Source: Acidobacteriota bacterium
Lineage (GTDB): Bacteria; Acidobacteriota; Terriglobia; Terriglobales; Acidobacteriaceae
Direction of reading: 5' to 3'
Length of the DNA: 36,312 nt
Assembly (NCBI GenBank): GCA_021803035.1
Contig: JAJZME010000061.1
Span: forward strand, 1-36,312
In this document: piece by piece, positions 15,707-23,700 of the stretch
How the letters are laid out: each line of letters opens with the position of its first letter
How positions within the stretch are numbered: position 1 is the first letter of the stretch
The notes under the pieces: model-generated
What the model saw: only the letters and a program-made list of their open reading frames with translations
The model's database searches: none
What the model was told of the DNA's origin: nothing
Translations under genes and position numbers: made by a program

Positions 15707-16660
15707 TCAGGCAACTCCGCCAAACCGTGCTTGCAGACTTCCTCCGAGCAGGTGATGAAGAGTTCGCCAAAATGGCGAAGTCCACTCCGGCTTTTCGCCA
15801 AGACTCCTGCGGTGCTCTGCAATTCTCGCTGCAACAGCGCGCGCAATCTCACCGCACGAATCCAGCATCTCGACAGCATCCGTTTCCTGCGCCCAGTTCA
15901 TCCTTCCTGAGCCCTCGATCAAAGCCTCCGCAATCGCTTCCTGATGCGATTCACCTAAGCGCATCCCGACTCGTGCAGCGGCAATCACACAATCCATGTC
16001 GTCATCCCAGAGAAATCCCCGCAACTCCGGCCACTCCGCCGCACTCACTCCCCACTCCGCCAGCAGTTGCAGCGTCGCGCGCCGCCGGCGCGATGCGCCA
16101 GGCCCCGCAAAGGGGACTGCTGTCTGCCCACGCAACAAAAACACGGCAAAGGCATGCGCGGCCGCCGCGCTCTTTCGCAATGCCTCTTTTGCATCCTCCC
16201 GGCATAGATCGTCCTCCAACAGCTCGAAGAACGCGGGAATTGCTTCCGCTCTCCGAAACTCGCCTAGCGAGCGCACCAACCCGCCGGTGGCGCGTTGCCG
16301 AACGGCGTCGAGGAGCACCGGAAAGACAACTTCGCCCCGGCAATGGAGAAGTTCTTCAGCTGCCGCGCTTCGCACGGCATCTTCGGCGAAAAGCACGGCT
16401 GCGTCGTCAGGCCGCGTGTAGCACCGGAAATACGCGATCAATACCGGATAAGCGCCAAGCTCTCCCAGCGCCCGCACGGCGCGGCATCGCGGAAGCGCGA
16501 GCGACCTTGGCGGCGAGCTCAGGAGAAAGCGTTCGAGATACGGAACTGACGGTTGACCGCGAGCGATAAGTTGTTCAACAGCACTCTCGCCTTCCACCAT
16601 CGAATCAAGCAGGCTCACCAGCCGCTCGATCGAAGGCGTCGCAGATGGGGAACTGTTCAT
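15707..16660 (-). CDS. HEAT-repeat protein
   Basis: 317 residues with no enzyme motif. Successive helical pairs such as CRAVRALGELGAYPVLIAYF, DAVRSAAAEELLHCRGEVVF and ATGGLVRSLGEFRRAEAIPA have the HEAT/armadillo pattern seen in bacterial scaffold proteins. It has no signal peptide, so it is cytoplasmic. GGAAGGG precedes the ATG by about 10 bases. It lies between the metallophosphoesterase and GTPase 3; its stop is 30 bases from the GTPase start. This parallels the HEAT protein next to GTPase 2, so an adaptor or scaffold role is likely but unproven. Confidence 0.82.
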   Translation of the reverse strand: MNSSPSATPSIERLVSLLDSMVEGESAVEQLIARGQPSVPYLERFLLSSPPRSLALPRCRAVRALGELGAYPVLIAYFRCYTRPDDAAVLFAEDAVRSAAAEELLHCRGEVVFPVLLDAVRQRATGGLVRSLGEFRRAEAIPAFFELLEDDLCREDAKEALRKSAAAAHAFAVFLLRGQTAVPFAGPGASRRRRATLQLLAEWGVSAAEWPELRGFLWDDDMDCVIAAARVGMRLGESHQEAIAEALIEGSGRMNWAQETDAVEMLDSCGEIARAVAARIAEHRRSLGEKPEWTSPFWRTLHHLLGGSLQARFGGVA

Positions 16661-16723
16661 GATTCTGTTGCCCTTCCAAATCTCACAGCCCCGGTTGCGT
16701 ACCTGCCGGCGATTCCAGTCTCT

Positions 16724-17422
16724 TCAGGCCGGCAGATTCCCGGTCTTTAGCACTGCGATCAGCGACTCTTGATCATGCGTTTCAAGCGGCATCCCTCGAA
16801 TGCCGCGAATCGTCTCGTCAATCGGATAGTCGTATTCCTTGAGAGAAATCTTCCCATCTTCCCACACCGCATAGCAGGCCTGCGGGCGGCCTGTTTTCGG
16901 CTGGCCGAGACTCCCCGGATTGACGATGACCGTTCCGTCCTCGAACCGCACAAATGGCGTGTGCGTATGCCCCACCACCAGTACATCGGCATCGATGCCC
17001 CGCACCTGCTCTCGCCAAAGCTCAGAGTCTTGCGGACAGTAGCCAAAGAGCGGATCCGTGGGCATCGCATGGACCAGATGGAACTTCGCTCCGCCCGTCA
17101 TGACCCGGTATTGCAGCGGCAAACTCCGCAGGTACAGCACATCGTCTTCGGTGCAGACTTGCTGTGTATACCGCAGCGTCTCTGCAGCCAGATGTTTGTA
17201 CGGTGGCGAACAGTTCGGATCCACCGAAAGCCCAGCCGCGTTGTCATGGTTTCCGCGAACGCACAAGGCAGCCTTTGCTTGAATTTGCCGCACCACCTCG
17301 TGCGGGCATGGCCCGTAGTCAACCAGGTCGCCGATGCACCAGAGCGCGTCGTAGTCCCGCTCGGGAAGCGCGCCCAGTGCGGCAAGATTTCCGTGGATAT
17401 CGGAGATGATGACAATCTTCAC
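16724..17422 (-). CDS. Calcineurin-like metallophosphoesterase
   Basis: 232 residues with the full two-metal signature: D8-x-H10 in SDIHGN, GDLVDYG (31-37), GNHDN (57-61), H118 in HLVHAMP and GHTHTPF (151-157). The VNPGSLGQPK motif near 170 is typical of the YfcE/MJ0936-like branch, which hydrolyses phosphomonoesters or diesters. The substrate is unknown. The start is GTG at 17420-17422 with GGAGG at 17427-17431. That Shine-Dalgarno lies inside a 9-base segment perfectly complementary to 17478-17486, suggesting translational control by the upstream fluoride riboswitch. It is the first gene of unit C. Bimetal phosphatases are often fluoride-inhibited, so its placement here parallels eno and ppa. 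Confidence 0.9.
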   Translation of the reverse strand: MKIVIISDIHGNLAALGALPERDYDALWCIGDLVDYGPCPHEVVRQIQAKAALCVRGNHDNAAGLSVDPNCSPPYKHLAAETLRYTQQVCTEDDVLYLRSLPLQYRVMTGGAKFHLVHAMPTDPLFGYCPQDSELWREQVRGIDADVLVVGHTHTPFVRFEDGTVIVNPGSLGQPKTGRPQACYAVWEDGKISLKEYDYPIDETIRGIRGMPLETHDQESLIAVLKTGNLPA

Positions 17423-17424
17423 AG

Positions 17425-17486
17425 CGCCTCCATGGTTACAGCACCGCCAGGGCCTATCAAGCGCAAATTCGCATAATATGGAGGCG
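17425..17486 (-). promoter_or_regulatory. Anti-Shine-Dalgarno hairpin before metallophosphoesterase
   Basis: On the minus strand, CGCCTCCAT (17486-17478) can pair perfectly with ATGGAGGCG (17433-17425), which contains the GGAGG ribosome-binding site of the GTG start. The loop is 44 bases. It follows the fluoride aptamer (17594-17524) by about 37 bases and is the natural expression platform for translation control. A further GCCGGG/CCCGGC stem lies between aptamer and anti-SD. Confidence 0.65.
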
Positions 17487-17523
17487 AGCCGGCCGGGCAG
17501 GCAACTCCCGGCGAAAACTCACC

Positions 17524-17594
17524 AGGGGTCATCATCTGCCCATCCAGGTCCAGGCACAAAGGATGGATCAGTAGTTGGGGCGAACCCCTTCGCC
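17524..17594 (-). ncRNA. Fluoride riboswitch (crcB motif) of the phosphoesterase unit
   Basis: Read on the minus strand, P1 is GGCGA (17594-17590) with TCGCC (17583-17579). The loop AGGGGT (17589-17584) is exactly complementary to ACCCCT (17529-17524), giving a 6-bp pseudoknot. P3 is CCATCC (17566-17561) with GGATGG (17545-17540), extended by CTG/CAG. The signature GATGATGACCCCTGG follows P3. The pseudoknot bases differ from those of the eno and ppa elements on both strands in a compensating way, strong support for the fold. The phosphoesterase start is 102 bases downstream. Confidence 0.85.
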
Positions 17595-17626
17595 CTGTAA
17601 TTCCGCTGCAACGGAACTACACCCTG

Positions 17627-17653
17627 AGTATATCGCGGGACGTAGCCGCTCAA
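17627..17653 (-). promoter_or_regulatory. Candidate promoter of the phosphoesterase unit
   Basis: On the minus strand, TTGAGC (17653-17648) and TATACT (17632-17627) are separated by 15 bases, slightly short. The -10 is a near-perfect match. Transcription would start about 25 bases before the aptamer. Confidence 0.4.
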
Positions 17654-17709
17654 GCTCACTGCCCTGGCACTCTTTTCCCATCGATCCCAACACGCTTCCG
17701 GTCAGTCCC

Positions 17710-18687
17710 TTATGCGGCGGCCGGCGGGAGCTTCAGAAGCCGCTCTGCATTGCCGTGCGCGATTTTATGCGTATCGGCAGGATTGAGCGGCCACGAATCC
17801 AGAAAATGGCGGCCAACTTCGGTGGAGCTGTACGGATAGTCGATTGAGAACAGGATGCGGTCGGCGCCCACAACTTCGAGCGCGCACAGCAGCGGCGGCA
17901 GGGTGAAGTATCCGCTGGTAGTGATGTGGAAATGCTGGTGGAAGATTTCAGCAATGGAGCGGCTTCCCTGCCGGCGGGCGAGCACAGTGTCGGCGCGGGC
18001 CAGTGAGAACGGCAGATTCTCTCCCATGTGGCCGATGATGATTTTGAGGCCCGGCAACCGATCGAAGAGGCCGGAAGCCATCAGGCGCAGCGCGTGCATG
18101 CCGGTTTCGACATGCCATCCCCAGCCAGCCGTGGCGAGCATGAAGGCGAGGTCCTGAGGGAGATCGCCGAAGTAGGCCGCTCGGACCGGCGGCGGCGGCG
18201 GAGCCGGGTGCAGGTAAACCGGAACATCGAGTGCGTGGACGGTCTCCCAAAAGGGCGTGAAGCGGGGATGGTCGAGAAATGCGCCGCGCGTGGTGCCATT
18301 GACCATGACGCCGACAAAGCGCAGTTGACCGATGCAGCGCTCCAGCTCGCTCGCGGCGGATTCCGGATCCTGCAGGTTCACGGCGGCGAAGGCGGCAAAG
18401 CGTGCGGGGTGCTTCTGGACCGCGGCAGCCATCGCGTCGTTCACATCCCTTGCAAGGGCGGTAGCGGTGGGCGCGTCGAGACGGTCCATATCGCCGCCGG
18501 CAAGAGAGAGCACCTGCATGTCGATGCGGGCGGCATCCATATCGGCGATGCGCCCTGCGTCAAGATCTACCAGCTTCTCGCGAACTCTGCGGATGTATTC
18601 ATTGGCAACGTCATGCTGATTTCGCGCGTCCACGGCCTGAAGCAAGGCGGGCGTGGAGACGTGCTCCTCGAGGGTAATGGTTCGCAT
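17710..18687 (-). CDS. Amidohydrolase-family protein (decarboxylase-like branch)
   Basis: 325 residues, the length of the ACMSD/gamma-resorcylate-decarboxylase type of amidohydrolases. The N-terminal metal motif reads EEH (in TLEEHV, residues 7-9) where hydrolases have HxH; E-x-H is known in gamma-resorcylate decarboxylase-like members. VYLHP, the GHMGE motif and the metal Asp in FSIDYPY complete the site. These enzymes decarboxylate or hydrolyse aromatic or ring substrates in the cytoplasm; the substrate is unknown. GGAGGAG lies about 8 bases before the ATG. It stands alone on the minus strand between ssb and unit C, and it lies upstream of riboswitch 3, so it is not part of that unit. Confidence 0.87.
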   Translation of the reverse strand: MRTITLEEHVSTPALLQAVDARNQHDVANEYIRRVREKLVDLDAGRIADMDAARIDMQVLSLAGGDMDRLDAPTATALARDVNDAMAAAVQKHPARFAAFAAVNLQDPESAASELERCIGQLRFVGVMVNGTTRGAFLDHPRFTPFWETVHALDVPVYLHPAPPPPPVRAAYFGDLPQDLAFMLATAGWGWHVETGMHALRLMASGLFDRLPGLKIIIGHMGENLPFSLARADTVLARRQGSRSIAEIFHQHFHITTSGYFTLPPLLCALEVVGADRILFSIDYPYSSTEVGRHFLDSWPLNPADTHKIAHGNAERLLKLPPAAA

Positions 18688-18796
18688 CTCAGGCTCTCCT
18701 CCGGGGATTGGACGACAGAAGCGGAGCTACGATTCGTCCCGCCCCTGAGTGCAGGGCGGCGCCGCAAATCTTTATAAAGCCTGTTTCAGGTATATC

Positions 18797-19258
18797 TCAG
18801 AACGGAATATCCTCATCGGAGATTTCCGCCGACTGGGCGTACTCATCCTGTCCGGCGGCGGGACGCTGGTCAAAGTTGGCCGCCGGGCCGCTGGATGCGG
18901 CGGGCCGTCCGCCTTCGTCGCGGCCCGACAGCAGCGACAGATCATTGACGATGATCTCAGTACGATAGACCTTTCTGCCGGCGTACTCCTTGTCCTCCCA
19001 GTTACGCGTGGTCAGCCGCCCCTCGACGAAAAGCTTCGAGCCCTTCTTGACGTAATCGCGCACAATTTCGGCCAGCCGCCCATAGGCCACAACGTTGTGC
19101 CACTCGGTGCGGTCCTGCCAGTTACCCTGCTGGTCCTTGGAGCGTTCAGTGGTGGCAATGCTGAAGTTGGCCACCATGGTGCCGCCGCCGGTCGAGCGGA
19201 TTTCAGGGTCTTTGCCCACATTCCCCAACAGAAAAACCTTGTTTACAGTCTTGGCCAT
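18797..19258 (-). CDS. ssb: Single-stranded DNA-binding protein
   Basis: 153 residues with a classical SSB: the OB fold begins MAKTVNKVFLLGNVGKDPE, includes EWHNVVAYGRLAEIV and KLFVEGRLTTRNW, then a flexible Gly/Ala-rich linker and the acidic tail DEDIPF that recruits replication and repair partners. It acts as a tetramer coating single-stranded DNA. No good Shine-Dalgarno precedes ATG 19258. The frame extends to a TTG at 19285, but family alignment favours 19258. Confidence 0.96.
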   Translation of the reverse strand: MAKTVNKVFLLGNVGKDPEIRSTGGGTMVANFSIATTERSKDQQGNWQDRTEWHNVVAYGRLAEIVRDYVKKGSKLFVEGRLTTRNWEDKEYAGRKVYRTEIIVNDLSLLSGRDEGGRPAASSGPAANFDQRPAAGQDEYAQSAEISDEDIPF

Positions 19259-19653
19259 ATTTGTGCGTTTGCTGTCTGCTGCCAATTTTACGTGTCATGT
19301 GGTAAGACTTAGCGCCGGAATCGCCTTCTGTCTTTGGGACTCAGCCGCTTGCGGCGAGATTGGCAGGGACCAGGCTCCTTTCTTCCATTTTCCTCAGATC
19401 TCTGACGGAAGTATAAGCGAGTGACCGACATTGCACCAATGGTCCGATTGGTTGCGGACCACAGTTCAAGCCTTGTGCGCGCGATGAAAGCGGAGCGAGC
19501 AGGGTTAACGGATCGCGCACTGCGGGCCCCGGGTTTTTAGGCGCCCGATCCATGCATTTGGGGTTGGCAAGAAAATTACCTGCAAGAAATTCTGTGGAAA
19601 AGAAAATATTTTAAGGGGGGTGGGTGCGTAGCCCTTTTCCGGCTCGACGGCTT

Positions 19654-19681
19654 GGGCTCGCGGAGCATGCTCTGCGAGCCC
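19654..19681. repeat. 28-bp palindrome in ssb upstream spacer
   Basis: Arms GGGCTCGC and GCGAGCCC enclose GGAGCATGCTCT, itself palindromic except for one G-T position. Either strand could form a long uninterrupted hairpin. It could be an intergenic repeat element, a protein-binding site or a bidirectional terminator; no U-tract is present. Confidence 0.6.
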
Positions 19682-20021
19682 GGAGCAGGATACGGAATGG
19701 ATTGGCGCGGTCCTGCCAGGCGTTCTGCCTGGGCTGGCCCGTGGAAGCGTCAATGGTTCTATTGTATGTGGAGGAGCGGAAATTACCTGCAAACGTAACT
19801 CTCTGGATTCGCAGGGGTTGAGGCGCAGGGGGCTTGACCTTCGCTGATCGTCTTGCCAGGACGACACCCTGGGTTGGATTCGTGGTCTCCCGCCCTGACC
19901 AGCAGAGCCAGACGGAGCACCCTTATTTGTCGGGAATGGGGTCCGCGCGTGTTTGGGCCGGGGCGCCCGCCGGGCGGTGGTGGAGCTGGGAGGGAAGAAC
20001 ACGGGTGAGTAGGCCGTCTTT

Positions 20022-20070
20022 GGGTCACCCCACCCATGCCGCAAAAAACGCGTCATGGATGGGCCACCCC
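20022..20070. repeat. Imperfect inverted repeat with A6 loop
   Basis: CCCAT (20033-20037) pairs with ATGGG (20059-20063) and CGC (20040-20042) with GCG (20050-20052) around AAAAAA, with CACCCC on both flanks. It resembles dispersed intergenic repeats that I recall from acidobacterial genomes, but only one copy is in this window. Confidence 0.35.
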
Positions 20071-20184
20071 ATTTTGTAGTGGATCTGACTCTGTGAAAGA
20101 CGCGAGTGGGCCACCGCCCGGCAAAAGCAATCAAACTGCGATGTCAACTGCGGCCAAGTTGCCCTCTACGCTGCGGAAGCTGGC

Positions 20185-20775
20185 TCAGCGGAAGCGCCAG
20201 ACGACGCCGAAGCCGAGGCGCAGGGTGTTTTGCGCACTGTTGGTGGAGTTAGGCAGATCGGTGCGCAGCCAGTCGGCTTCGACAAGCCGCAGCGCCACAT
20301 GATGAGCCAATGCAACATCGACGCCGCCGCCGGCCAGCGCCGCTACGCTGTTCGCCATTGTGGTTGCGCCGCCGGTGTGCGGAAACAGCCCGTTGAAGCC
20401 ATGCGCGCCGCCCACCAGGCCCTGCATGTAAAGCGACATCCTGCCCAGCCGCCAGGTGTAGCGCGGGCCGAAGGTGTACGTCGTCAGGTCCAGGCCTACG
20501 CCGCTGGAGTGGATGTTGCCGGCGTGCAGGCCGGCAAAGTCGGCCATCAGCCCCAGGCCGCGCCAGACGCGCACCTGAAACTGCGCGCCCGCGCCCTGCA
20601 TGGCAAAGCCCTGGCCGCCCGCCGTGTTGGCGTGCGCCGGATCGTAGGTGAAGGCCACACTGCAGCGGCTTGGATCTTTGCTCGCCGCTTTGGTTGCCGC
20701 ATGCCGCGCCTGCGCCATGAGCGGCGCCGCCATCATTGCTCCCATCAGGAGCACACTGCCAAGAAATCTCCGCAT
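20185..20775 (-). CDS. Small outer-membrane beta-barrel protein
   Basis: 196 residues with a signal peptide (MRRFLGSVLLMGAMMAAPLMAQA). The mature part alternates polar and hydrophobic residues in strands such as FQVRVWRGLGLMADFAGLHAG and YTFGPRYTWRLGRMSLYMQGLVG, and ends in LRLGFGVVWRFR, a barrel-closing strand. This is the OmpA/OmpW-like opacity-type family of outer-membrane proteins; no enzyme or channel role can be assigned. AGGAGA (20782-20787) six bases before ATG 20775 decides the start over the ATGs at 20790 and 20781. It begins 18 bases after the stop of the surface-protein gene, so the two are cotranscribed. Confidence 0.75.
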   Translation of the reverse strand: MRRFLGSVLLMGAMMAAPLMAQARHAATKAASKDPSRCSVAFTYDPAHANTAGGQGFAMQGAGAQFQVRVWRGLGLMADFAGLHAGNIHSSGVGLDLTTYTFGPRYTWRLGRMSLYMQGLVGGAHGFNGLFPHTGGATTMANSVAALAGGGVDVALAHHVALRLVEADWLRTDLPNSTNSAQNTLRLGFGVVWRFR

Positions 20776-20793
20776 TGCCATTCTCCTCATGGG

Positions 20794-23700
20794 TTACTCG
20801 ATGTTGAGCGTTACGGTGGTGGTGTGCTGCAGGCTGCCCGCCGTGGCCGTCACCGTCATGTTGTAGCCCTTGGCCTGCTGGGCAAAGAAGCCGCTCGGCG
20901 AACTGCAGCCGCTGAGGCCAATGGCCGCGCCCAGCGCGCCCACCGCCAGCAGCACGCAGAGCAGGCGGCTCAGGCGTCTTCCCTGTCGTCGCATGCTCCC
21001 GGCGCCGAAGAATGGCAGCAGCAGCAGCGCCAGCCCAATGGGCGCCATCTTGCGGCCCAGCGGCTGAGGCTTGTGCATGGAGGCCGTGGTTGGCGCCGTC
21101 ACGATGGTCAAGGTTACCGTCTGTTTGCCGGCGTTGGCCGCCACCGTGGACGGGCTGATGGTGTAGGTGGCCCCCGACGGCAGGCCGGTGACGTTGAAGC
21201 CGACCGGCCCGGCATAGCTGCCGTAGAGGGGATCGACAGTCATGGTGAAGGTCGCCGGTTTGCCGGGCACCACGGTGGCGATCGACGCGCCGGTGACCGA
21301 AAGCGTGAAGTCCAGCGGCGCCACAACAACCGTCACCGGCGCCGTGGTGGTGCTGGCCAGATACGTTGTGTTGCCTTCGTAGGTGGCCGTCAGCGAGTTG
21401 GTGACTCCTGCCGACAGTGCCGTGGTGTTCAGGATGGCCACGCCGTTTGTCAGCGTGCCTGGGCCCAGCAGCGCGCCACTGTCATAGAAGTTCACCGTGC
21501 CGGTGGGCGTGCCGATGGACGATGTCACCGTAGCCTTCAGCGTCACGCTCTGGCCCGGGGTGATGGAGCCATTGTTGACGCTGAGCGTGGTGGTGGTGGC
21601 GAGCTTGTTGACCGTGATGAGGTTTGAGATGCCGGCGACGGTGGGCGTGGTGGTGTCGGTGGCCGTAATGGTATACGCGCCTCCCGCCGTCAGCACAATG
21701 TTTGCGCTGCCCGTGCCGTTGGTCAGCGTTACGTCGCCCAGGGCAGCGCTCTGGCCAGTGATGGTCAGGACCACGGTGTCGTCGTCATCCAACACCGTGT
21801 GTCCGTTCTTGTCGACCGCCGTGACCTGCACGTCCGTGGTTTCGCCGGCCGTAATCGGAGTGGTTGCGCTGACTACGAGGCTTGCCGCCGCTCCATACAC
21901 AGAGAAGCTGTTGCTGGTGGCCGTCAGCGTGGTTCCGGAGGTCACGGTGATCCCCGCGCCGGTAGAACCGGCGGCCAGCGTGAAGCCGGAGCCGGTGGTA
22001 TTGGGAGTCAGGCTGTAGGCGGCGGCGTTGACGGTCTGTTTGTTGATGGTGGTCGAAGCCGTGGTCGCCGTCAGGGTGGCCGCGCCGCCAGCCAGTTCGC
22101 CCGCCCCGCCGCTGTAGTCGAGCGTGATGGGCACGCCGGCAACGGAATCGGTGTTATTGGAGCTGAGCAGCGGATCGGTTTCGAGCACCTCCACGCTGGG
22201 CGACGGCGTGATGGCTGTATTCACCATCGTATCCGTGGGCTGCTGCACAAACTGCACGCCGGTGTAGTTGGTCTGCACCGCGCCCGCGTCGACGCAGGGG
22301 CTGGTGGCCGAGTAGCCCGCGTAGCTGGTGTTGGTGTTGGGGTAGCCGCGCTCGTCGGTGGTGACGCCGGAGGGGATGTTGGCGGCTTTTCCGGCGCAGA
22401 TGGCCGGACTGCCGGGCAGCGGGATCATCGTCTTGACCGTGGCCCCGATGCCGTTATATTGGAGCGGGCTGAGCTGGGGATCGACGTTCGACGTGCCGGT
22501 GGTGCTGGTTCCGACCAGGTTCCCGCCGCCGCTGGCCGGGGTGTAGCTGCCATCGATGTCGGCAAACACGGTGGTGGGGAAGGTGGGGGGCGCGGCGACG
22601 CTGTTCCCGGCCACGATGCTGTTGGCCAGCGTGACTGTCCCGTTCGCCAGGAGGATGCCGCCTGCGGTAAAGCAGGATAGAGGATCACTGCAAGTGGTGG
22701 AGTTGCCGGTAACGGTGCTGCCGGTCAGCGTGAAGGAACCGTAGCTGTAGATCCCGCCGCCAGTGAAGGCTTGATTGCCGGAGATGGTGCTGCCGGTCAC
22801 CGTGAGCGCTCCACCGCTGACGTTGCCGATCGCTCCGCCATCTGCGGCGGAGTTTGCCGAGAAGGTGCTGTCCAGCACGGCCAGTTTGCCCGCGTTGTTG
22901 ATGCCGCCGCCACCTATGGCGGAGTTTGCCGAGAAGGTGCTGTCCAGCACAGTCAGCGTACCCGCGTTGTTGATGCCGCCGCCGTAGATGGACGTGTTTC
23001 CGTTGGCGATGGTCAGCCCATCAAGAAAGGCAGTCGCGCCAGAGTTGACGGTAAACACGCTGAAGTTGCTGCTCGATCCGCCGCCGTTGACAGTGAGCTG
23101 GTTGGCGCCGGGCCCAATGATGTTGATGCCGGATGTGCCGGTCAGCGAGAGGGTACCACTGGTCAGGTTGATGGCCTGACCGTTGAGGCTGGAGGCGAAG
23201 CTGATGTCGCCGTAGCCCGCGGTGTTGGCGTTGATGACAGCGGCGCGCAGCGACCCGGCGCCGCTGTCGTTGATGTTGGTTACCTGCTGGTAGGCAGTCT
23301 GCACCGCGCCGGCATCCACGCCGCTGTTGGCGCAGTTGGCCGAGCTGAGCGGGAAGCCGCGCTGATCGGTGGTCAGCGGATTGTTGCCGGCATCGACGGC
23401 TTCGGCCGGATCGGCCGCACAGATGGCCGCGCTGCCCGGCTGCGGCAGGTAGGTCTCGGTCTGCCCGCCGTAGTAGCCCAGCGGCAGCGCCAGCGGATTG
23501 GAGCTTGCCGATACGGCGTTGGTATTGGAGGTGCAACTGGGGCAGTCCGACTCGCTTCCATTCGCAAGGTTATGCCAGTACACGTTGGAGTCGGCGTTGG
23601 TGGTGGCTCCGCCGCTGTTGAGGATGCCGCCGCCGCTGCTGTGAGAGGAATTTTCCGCGAAGATGTTGTTGTAGGCATTCAGCGTGCCGTCGCTGTAGAT

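Larger units (their letters stand above)
19259..20184. other. Gene-free intergenic region with palindromes
   Basis: Over 900 bases without a supportable gene. It contains a 28-bp near-perfect palindrome (19654-19681), a CCAGGC/GCCTGG hairpin (19716-19732) and a C/G-rich imperfect inverted repeat with an A6 loop (20022-20070). A long minus-strand open frame is low-complexity, Pro/Arg-rich and spans the palindromes, so I do not accept it. The right third is G/C-homopolymer-rich. Confidence 0.6.

Noticed and set aside
15800..15820. GACTCCTGC string resembling a fluoride-aptamer 3' signature
   Set aside because: It lies within the HEAT-protein coding region on the non-coding strand, with no P1 or P3 stem nearby.
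19505..20134. 209-codon minus-strand frame in the ssb spacer
   Set aside because: It is Pro/Arg-rich, runs through palindromes and lacks a Shine-Dalgarno or motif.
20230..21627. 465-codon plus-strand frame opposite the barrel and surface-protein genes
   Set aside because: Its composition is extreme (Gly/Arg/His/Ala-rich), it spans two real genes and it contains no recognisable domain.
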